Shown here one piece after another: positions 5,487 to 9,981 of a stretch of 9,981 nucleotides of DNA; positions within the stretch are counted from its first letter, which is position 1, and the number at the start of each line of letters is the position of its first letter. Source of the DNA: Actinomycetota bacterium (GTDB lineage: Bacteria > Actinomycetota > Humimicrobiia > Humimicrobiales > Humimicrobiaceae); assembly GCA_028695395.1 (NCBI GenBank), contig JAQVJB010000071.1, positions 1-9,981 on the forward strand, written 5' to 3'. The translations under genes were made by a program, and so were the position numbers. The notes below the pieces were generated by a model. That model made no database searches, had not been told where the DNA came from, and saw only the letters and a program-made list of their open reading frames with translations.

Positions 5487-6485
5487 ATGGATAGTTCTCT
5501 ACTAATGATTCAGAGTATTTCCTATGTGTTCCTGAAGACCTTTATTTATCTTTTTAGTATTTTGCTTATTTTCAAAGTTTTTAAAATAAAAGACTCACAA
5601 TCATTTATATTCTTACTGACTCTTGCCATGGTCAAACCTTTTTCTTCAGCACTAAAATTAAAATATAATAATTATTTTATCTCTGATAATGAGATTCATT
5701 ATTTTTTTCTTGAAAAAATTAAAGTCATATTTAGCTATACGTCAGTAAACGACAGAATTATTTACCTCATAAACATGCTGCTCGTTTACTTATTTATTGC
5801 AATTTTGATTGCAGGGACATTGATACTCATATATCAGAATTTCTATTATTTAAAAAAGTTAAAATGTTTAGAAAACCTGCATAAATGCCGGAATAGCGAG
5901 ATTATATCAATCGTTAAAAAATACTCCAAGGCAATGAAAATAAGAATTCCTGAAATATATTTTGCCAATGGCAGCAATTTTGGTTTCTTTACAATCGGAT
6001 TAATTAAAAACATAATCATCTTAAACGGTGAAATATTTAATTTTCTCAATAAAAATGAAAAAGAAACAATAATTCTGCATGAACTTTCTCATATAAAGAG
6101 AAAAGATAATATATTAAATATATTGCTTTATTATTTCAACCTAATGAATTTTTATAATCCTATAACCTATCTTGCTTATTCTTTAATAAAAGCTGAACAG
6201 GAAAAGGACTGTGACAGGATAGTGCTGCAATACTCTCAGAAGACAAATAAAGAAGTAGCTAAAAATATCCTGACTTCAATAATAAAAATCAAAAATCTTT
6301 CGCATGACCCTGGAACCTTTTATCCAAGAACCGCTTCATTTTTTTCGGTTTCAAGAAAAATATCAGAAATGACGATTAGATTAAGGATTAAATCTTTGAT
6401 AAACACGCAGAAAAATGAAACAGGAATAAGTCTTTTTTTAAAAATACTTCTTTATCTGATTTTTATTCTCTTGCTCTTATTTTGA
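5487..6485 (+). CDS. M56 (BlaR1-type) membrane zinc metallopeptidase without sensor domain
   Basis: From ATG 5487 the product has 332 residues. Hydrophobic segments lie at about 9-32, 92-117 and 314-331, with a possible one near 39-55. The cytoplasmic zinc site is intact: HELSH (198-202) in ILHELSHIKRKDN, followed by FYNPITYLAYSLIKAEQEKDCD, given here for its NP motif and the acidic cluster in which Glu239 is the likely third ligand. This is the M56 arrangement of BlaR1/MecR1, which cleaves BlaI-type repressors. The chain ends right after the last membrane segment, so the penicillin-binding sensor domain of BlaR1 is absent and the signal is unknown. A TTG six bases upstream (5481) is an alternative start; neither has a visible SD. 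The gene follows the BlaI-like gene after a terminator and converges on BMC-P genes. Confidence 0.88.
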   Translation: MDSSLLMIQSISYVFLKTFIYLFSILLIFKVFKIKDSQSFIFLLTLAMVKPFSSALKLKYNNYFISDNEIHYFFLEKIKVIFSYTSVNDRIIYLINMLLVYLFIAILIAGTLILIYQNFYYLKKLKCLENLHKCRNSEIISIVKKYSKAMKIRIPEIYFANGSNFGFFTIGLIKNIIILNGEIFNFLNKNEKETIILHELSHIKRKDNILNILLYYFNLMNFYNPITYLAYSLIKAEQEKDCDRIVLQYSQKTNKEVAKNILTSIIKIKNLSHDPGTFYPRTASFFSVSRKISEMTIRLRIKSLINTQKNETGISLFLKILLYLIFILLLLF

Positions 6486-6531
6486 TTATTATTCCGTATC
6501 TTTCATTTTGATTATTATTCCGTAACTTTCA
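6480..6531. repeat. Tandem duplication of a 26-bp unit across two convergent gene ends
   Basis: The unit at 6480-6505 is repeated immediately at 6506-6531 with one difference (T6499 in the first copy against A6525 in the second). The first copy contains the M56 stop codon TGA and the second contains the last codons and stop of the convergent BMC-P gene. This looks like replication slippage that lengthened the space between two genes whose stops previously lay only a few bases apart. Confidence 0.9.
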
Positions 6532-6784
6532 TAGAATCTACTTTTGCAACTATGACGGAATCAACGCTTTTGTCTTTTGTATAATCAGTCATCCTTGCTG
6601 AACTTCCATTTACTACAAGTACCTTTTCCCCAATTCCGACCCCTATAGTATCGACTGCGATTACAAACGGCTCCAAAAGATTGTCATCTAAGTCCAAAGC
6701 TTTTACCAGTAAAAGCTTTTTCCCATCAAGGCTCTTATCTTTTAGGGTACATACTACAGAGCCGATTACTTTTCCTAATATCAT
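6515..6784 (-). CDS. BMC-P vertex protein (EutN/CcmL family), regular type, pair 2
   Basis: The 89-residue EutN/CcmL homologue shows ILGKVIGSVVCTLKD, LDGKKLLLVKALD, the vertex-pore loop IAVDTIGVGIGE, NGSSARMTD and VDSVIVAKVDSM. It is the apparent paralogue of the protein at 2292-2576, sharing the VDTIG loop, TDxTKxK and IVAKV. The start ATG 6784 directly follows the TAA of the preceding BMC-P gene (TAAATG), with SD GGAG six bases before it inside that gene's last codons, so translation of the two is probably coupled. Like its paralogue it is the second gene of its pair and has the better ribosome site. Two consecutive TAA codons end it. Confidence 0.94.
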   Translation of the reverse strand: MILGKVIGSVVCTLKDKSLDGKKLLLVKALDLDDNLLEPFVIAVDTIGVGIGEKVLVVNGSSARMTDYTKDKSVDSVIVAKVDSMKVTE

Positions 6785-7060
6785 TTATTTCTCCGGAATA
6801 TTGACTTTATCTATTATCGCAATTATTGCTGCGTCAGTAGGGACTTCTTCAGGTTCAAATGCCCAAGATGCTTCTTTCCCATCTTCATAACCGACAAAAT
6901 CCCCTATGCCTGAAGATGTAGTATCTACAGCAATTATGAATTTTTTGGACAATTTCTTTGTTTCCATATCTACAGGTCTTATGATAAGAAGTTTCTTTCC
7001 TTCTAATCCTTTACACTTAACAGTGGAAACAATATTGCCTATTACTTTTCCGTAATACAT
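6785..7060 (-). CDS. BMC-P vertex protein (EutN/CcmL family), first of pair 2
   Basis: The 91 residues contain the EutN/CcmL marks YGKVIGNIVSTVK, LEGKKLLIIRPVD, the loop IIAVDTTSSGIGD and VPTDAAIIAIIDKV near the end. It matches the protein at 2592-2870 in its IGN(V/I)(I/V)ST start, its PVD motif and its place before a regular BMC-P gene, but keeps the VDxxxxGxG loop and the DAAI motif that its counterpart has lost. The start is ATG 7060; the next codon but one upstream is a stop, so it is fixed, yet no SD lies at normal distance (AAGGA is about 17 bases away). It lies directly after the folD terminator, with only about 30 bases for a promoter of its own. Confidence 0.93.
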   Translation of the reverse strand: MYYGKVIGNIVSTVKCKGLEGKKLLIIRPVDMETKKLSKKFIIAVDTTSSGIGDFVGYEDGKEASWAFEPEEVPTDAAIIAIIDKVNIPEK

Positions 7061-7080
7061 ATATTAATAATATCAGTTCC

Positions 7081-7130
7081 TTTTAAAAAATAGTACCCGA
7101 TAATTTAATGAAATAACCGGGTACTATATT
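7081..7130 (-). terminator. Intrinsic terminator downstream of folD, before the second BMC-P pair
   Basis: ATAGTACCCG (7090-7099) and its exact complement CGGGTACTAT (7118-7127) form a 10-bp stem with an 18-base loop. Read on the minus strand, the 3' arm is followed by a T-run (about six Ts), as in a Rho-independent terminator. It begins 36 bases after the folD stop and ends about 25 bases before the next start codon. Because no good promoter is visible in between, the BMC-P pair may depend on read-through. Confidence 0.8.
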
Positions 7131-7165
7131 AAAATATTATTTAACGGAATGTTTTATCAAATCAT

Positions 7166-8080
7166 TTATCTGATATCTGCAAATCTTTTTGCTGACTGGA
7201 GAGTATTCTTTAACAGCATTGCTATAGTCATGGGGCCTACCCCTCCCGGGACCGGAGTTATAGCGCTTGCCCTAGGTTCGACCTCCTGAAAATCAACATC
7301 TCCCACAAGAGTAGCTCCCTTCTTGTCAAAATCATCCTTTCTCCATTCAAGCAGCTTTTCATCAGCCTTGTCAGCTGTTATCCTGTTTATTCCGATATCT
7401 ATTACAACCGCTCCTTCTTTTACCATATCGCCGCTAATGAGTTTAGGTTTCCCAACTGCCACAACAAGAATATCTGCATTCCTGGTATGATATTTTAAAT
7501 CTCTGGTCTCAATATGACATACTGTTACAGTAGCCCATTCATTTAAGAGAAGCAGCGCACATGGCTTACCGACAATTTCACTATGACCGACCATTGTGGC
7601 ATTTTTGCCCTTAATCTTAATTTCTTCTCTTTTCATCATTTCTATTACTCCCGCAGGAGTTGCAGGAACAAAACCCTCTTGCTGTGCAACAAGTTTTCCA
7701 ATATTTACTGGATGAAAACCATCTACATCTTTATCAGGAGAAATTGCATGTAAAATTTTATCTTTATTGATATGGGAAGGAAGCGGAAGCTGGACCAGCA
7801 AGCCGTGGATATCTTCTCTTTTTTGATAAAGGTTTATTTGTTTTAAAACCTGTTCTTCTGTCGCATCTGCAGGCATCCTGGCAGTCTCTGAAAGAAATCC
7901 TACTTCTGCACATCCTTTTTCTTTATTTGCAACATATACTCTCGAAGCAGGATCCTCGCCTACAAGGATGACTCCCAGACCTGGCCTTATTCCTTTAACT
8001 CTAATAAGTTCTTTTACTTCTTCTTTTATTTCATTTTTAATATCTGAAGAGATTTTAACTCCGCTGATTAATTTAGCCAT
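7166..8080 (-). CDS. folD: Bifunctional methylene-THF dehydrogenase / methenyl-THF cyclohydrolase
   Basis: The 304-residue protein is a complete FolD, a cytosolic enzyme that interconverts methylene-, methenyl- and 10-formyl-THF. Catalytic marks are SRVYVANKEKGC (Tyr49, Lys53), VQLPLP (96-101), PDKDVDGFHP (with Asp120), the Rossmann loop GHSEIVGKP (165-173), DVDF (261-264) and TPVPGGVGPMT (275-285). The cofactor loop has His where many NADP-dependent FolD proteins have Arg (GRSxxVGxP), and CHIET stands where CHSxT is usual, so NAD may be the cofactor; this is inference. The start is ATG 8080 with SD AGGAG six bases away. It lies 54 bases after fhs on the same strand, presumably in one transcript ending at the hairpin around 7090-7127. 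Confidence 0.97.
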   Translation of the reverse strand: MAKLISGVKISSDIKNEIKEEVKELIRVKGIRPGLGVILVGEDPASRVYVANKEKGCAEVGFLSETARMPADATEEQVLKQINLYQKREDIHGLLVQLPLPSHINKDKILHAISPDKDVDGFHPVNIGKLVAQQEGFVPATPAGVIEMMKREEIKIKGKNATMVGHSEIVGKPCALLLLNEWATVTVCHIETRDLKYHTRNADILVVAVGKPKLISGDMVKEGAVVIDIGINRITADKADEKLLEWRKDDFDKKGATLVGDVDFQEVEPRASAITPVPGGVGPMTIAMLLKNTLQSAKRFADIR

Positions 8081-8134
8081 TTTAAACTCCTAATTTTTTT
8101 ATCTTATTTAATAAGAATATAAATGTCAGGCCTG

Positions 8135-9832
8135 TTAAAATAATCCTACTATATTGCCATTTTCATCAATGTCAACATTCGTGCCGGCAGGTGTTTTCGG
8201 AAGTCCCGGCATTGTCCTCATTTCTCCCAGAAGAGGATAAAGGAAACCTGCTCCTATTGAAGCTCTGACATCTCTTATTGGAATCCTGAAACCTTTGGGC
8301 CTTCCTTTCAGATTAGGGTCATGGCTTAATGAAAGATGTGTTTTTGCCATACAGATAGGCAGCTTGTCAAATCCCTGTTTTGTATAAAGAGCAATCTTTT
8401 CTTCTGCTTTCTGAAGATAGTCAACACCATCCGCCCCGTATATCTTCATAGCTATGGTCTCTATTTTCTCTTTAATTGATGCTTCCAGGGAATAAAGGAA
8501 TTTAAAATCACTTGGTTTGCTGCAGGCACTTACAACTGCTTCCGCAAGCTCTTCACCGCCTGCACTGCCTTTTGCCCACACCTCGCTAACGACACATTCG
8601 TCTGCTCCGGCATTTAAAGCAGCTTCTTTAATTGCTTCAATTTCTTCCGGGAAATCAGTTGTAAAGGTGTTTATAGACACAACTGCAGGTATGCCGAATA
8701 TTTTTATATTCTCTATCATCTTTATAAGATTTTCACACCCCAGTTTTACTGCTTCAACATTTTTAGATTCCATTTTTTCTTTATCAACGCCTTTTCCGGG
8801 AATAAACTCAAAACCTCCGCCATGCATTTTTAATGCTCTTACGGTTGCTACTATAACTGCAGCAGAAGGGACAAGACCGCTATATCTGCATTTAATATTC
8901 ATAAATTTTTCAGCTCCCAGGTCTGCACCGAAACCACTTTCCGTTACTACATAGTCGCCGAGCTTGCTTGCCATCATATCCGCAAGAACGGAATTATTGC
9001 CATGTGCAATATTTGCAAAAGGACCTGCATGCACAAAGCAGGGGTTATGCTCTATAGTCTGAAGCAGATTTGGTTTGATTGCGTCTTTTAAAAGAACAGT
9101 CATTGCTCCTGCACATTTTAGATCTTCTGCAGTGACTGCCTTGCCGTCATGATCAGTACCAATGACCATTCTTGCAAGTCTTTTCCTTAAATCCTTAAGG
9201 CTTGTTGTTAAAGCAAGAATCGCCATTACTTCGGAAGCAACAGTAATATCATAACCTGTTTCTCTGGGCATCCCGTTGGCTTTGCCTCCAAGACCTACTA
9301 CTATGTTTCTCAGCACTCTATCATTAACATCTACTACTCTGTTGAGCGTTATGCTGAAAGGATCGATATTAAGATTATTTCCATGCATTATATGTGCATC
9401 AAGAAAAGCTGCAAGAAGATTGTGCGCAACTCCTACCGCGTGCACATCCCCTGTAAGATGCAGATTAAAGTCTTCCATAGGTAAAACTTGTGAATATCCT
9501 CCCCCGGCTGCACCGCCCTTTATTCCAAAAACAGGCCCCAGCGATGGCTGCCTTATACAGGTAACTGCCCTTTTGCCAATCCTGTTTAAGGCCATTCCCA
9601 AGCCTATTGTCGTAACAGTTTTTCCTTCCCCCAGAGGTGTAGGTGTAATTGCTGTAACATCTACATATTTTGCATTTGGTTTGTCTTTGAATTTTTCAAG
9701 CACTTCAAGCTTCACTTTAGCTTTGTGTCTACCGTACATCTCAAGATCATCTTCTGTGAGACCGATTGATTCTGCAATTTCAATGATTGGCTTGATTTCA
9801 GCTGCCTGAGCAATTTCAATATCGCTTTTCAA
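8135..9832 (-). CDS. fhs: Formate-tetrahydrofolate ligase (10-formyl-THF synthetase)
   Basis: The 565 residues span the whole enzyme (about 556 in acetogens). It joins formate to THF using ATP, and in fermentative or syntrophic metabolism can run backwards to make ATP. Signatures are the P-loop TPTPLGEGKT (63-72), RQPSLGPVFGIKGGAAGGG (94-112), HLTGD (125-129), HAGPFANIAHG, ESGFGADLGAEKF and the C-terminal SIGAGFLYPLLGEMRTMPGL, given for its conserved glycines. The start is TTG 9832: MKSDIEIAQ is a normal Fhs N-terminus, no ATG is suitable, and the SD GGGGGAG lies three bases away. With folD it provides formate-to-methylene-THF conversion. It is the first gene after a promoter at 9948-9975 and has a structured leader that may control its translation. 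Confidence 0.98.
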   Translation of the reverse strand: MKSDIEIAQAAEIKPIIEIAESIGLTEDDLEMYGRHKAKVKLEVLEKFKDKPNAKYVDVTAITPTPLGEGKTVTTIGLGMALNRIGKRAVTCIRQPSLGPVFGIKGGAAGGGYSQVLPMEDFNLHLTGDVHAVGVAHNLLAAFLDAHIMHGNNLNIDPFSITLNRVVDVNDRVLRNIVVGLGGKANGMPRETGYDITVASEVMAILALTTSLKDLRKRLARMVIGTDHDGKAVTAEDLKCAGAMTVLLKDAIKPNLLQTIEHNPCFVHAGPFANIAHGNNSVLADMMASKLGDYVVTESGFGADLGAEKFMNIKCRYSGLVPSAAVIVATVRALKMHGGGFEFIPGKGVDKEKMESKNVEAVKLGCENLIKMIENIKIFGIPAVVSINTFTTDFPEEIEAIKEAALNAGADECVVSEVWAKGSAGGEELAEAVVSACSKPSDFKFLYSLEASIKEKIETIAMKIYGADGVDYLQKAEEKIALYTKQGFDKLPICMAKTHLSLSHDPNLKGRPKGFRIPIRDVRASIGAGFLYPLLGEMRTMPGLPKTPAGTNVDIDENGNIVGLF

Positions 9833-9941
9833 CTGCTCCCCCTTTTATTGATGGGTTTAATAATGACTTATAAGCAAAATGGGGGTTCACCTATAACAGG
9901 GAGGACCTGCAATAGGAGGACTCCTATTTTACAAATATTAA
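9833..9941 (-). promoter_or_regulatory. Structured 5' leader of fhs with possible SD-sequestering helix
   Basis: The predicted transcript leader is about 109 bases and can form three helices, in RNA order. Helix 1 is AATAGGA/TCCTATT (9928-9911, loop GTCC). Helix 2 is CAGG/CCTG (9909-9897, loop TCCTC). Helix 3 pairs CCCCCATTTT (9885-9876) with AAAAGGGGG (9846-9838), nine pairs with one bulged A and a 29-base loop. Helix 3 covers the fhs SD GGGGGAG. CTCCCT on the 3' side of helix 2 could also pair with the SD (one G-U pair), so alternative folds are possible. I do not recognise a known riboswitch class. Confidence 0.45.
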
Positions 9942-9947
9942 AACAAA

Positions 9948-9975
9948 ATTATATAAAAAAAATACTGATTTACAA
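9948..9975 (-). promoter_or_regulatory. Sigma70-type promoter of fhs-folD
   Basis: On the minus strand TTGTAA (9975-9970, four of six matches to TTGACA) is followed after 16 bases by a perfect TATAAT (9953-9948). The transcript would begin near 9941, which places the GC-containing hairpins of the leader within the RNA. The surrounding AT-richness makes a chance -10 box possible. Confidence 0.5.
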
Positions 9976-9981
9976 ATTTTT

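Noticed and set aside
8103..8134. Short palindromes CTTATTTAATAAG and CAGGCCTG between fhs and folD as a terminator
   Set aside because: The stems are short and lack a following T-run, and folD has its own SD close behind fhs, so co-transcription is more likely.
8517..9809. Long plus-strand open frames opposite fhs (8517-8954 and 9276-9809)
   Set aside because: They lie antisense to a fully conserved Fhs, have low-complexity Ser/Thr/Pro/Ala-rich translations, no SD and no recognisable motif. They are codon-bias shadows.
9911..9928. Palindrome AATAGGAGGACTCCTATT as an intrinsic terminator
   Set aside because: It has no T-run of useful length on either strand and lies downstream of the predicted fhs transcription start, so a leader hairpin is more likely.
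9833..9941. Known riboswitch upstream of fhs (ZTP/pfl, THF, glycine or fluoride type)
   Set aside because: The conserved core strings that I know for these classes, such as the CCGCCTGGGC-like part of the ZTP motif, are not present. The structure is reported only as an unassigned leader.
1..9981. CRISPR array, insertion sequence, tRNA or rRNA
   Set aside because: I saw no regularly spaced repeats, transposase frame or terminal inverted repeats, or tRNA- or rRNA-like sequence. The only direct repeats noted are the 26-bp tandem at 6480 and the 12-bp pair at 3712.

Overview
The window looks like part of a bacterial microcompartment (BMC, metabolosome) locus from an AT-rich, probably anaerobic bacterium. 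The shell and redox genes, the fhs-folD pair, the low GC and several TTG starts next to strong Shine-Dalgarno (SD) sequences would suit a Clostridia-like Bacillota or Atribacterota genome. That placement is inference, because no rRNA or marker gene is present.

Layout. Positions 1-3710, minus strand, read from right to left: a DeoR-family regulator, two BMC-P (EutN/CcmL) vertex proteins, a PduS-like flavin/Fe-S oxidoreductase, a PduT-like BMC-T shell protein, and the first 53 codons of a class II (fuculose-phosphate type) aldolase that runs off the left edge. A strong sigma70-type promoter with a 12-bp direct repeat precedes deoR. Positions 3790-6485 hold a different module: a membrane-anchored trypsin-like peptidase (minus), a divergent BlaI/MecI-type repressor (plus) with its own terminator, and an M56 (BlaR1-type) membrane zinc peptidase without a visible sensor domain (plus). 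Positions 6515-9832, minus strand: fhs, folD, an intrinsic terminator, then a second pair of BMC-P genes that mirrors the first pair. About 109 bases of leader precede fhs; they can fold into three helices, the last of which covers the fhs SD.

Working model. A class II aldolase would split a sugar phosphate and release an aldehyde (lactaldehyde, if the substrate is fuculose or rhamnulose phosphate) for processing inside a protein shell. PduS and the PduT-type Fe-S shell trimer would carry electrons across the shell and help recycle cofactors. DeoR-family proteins often sense sugar phosphates, so this one is a natural local regulator. Fhs and FolD interconvert formate, formyl-THF and methylene-THF; their place directly before BMC-P genes suggests, without proving, a one-carbon link to the compartment. 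BMC-H shell proteins, aldehyde dehydrogenase, phosphotransacylase and alcohol dehydrogenase are not in the window and would be expected beyond the left edge. The BlaI/M56/trypsin module looks like a separate protease-controlled switch lying between the two BMC blocks.
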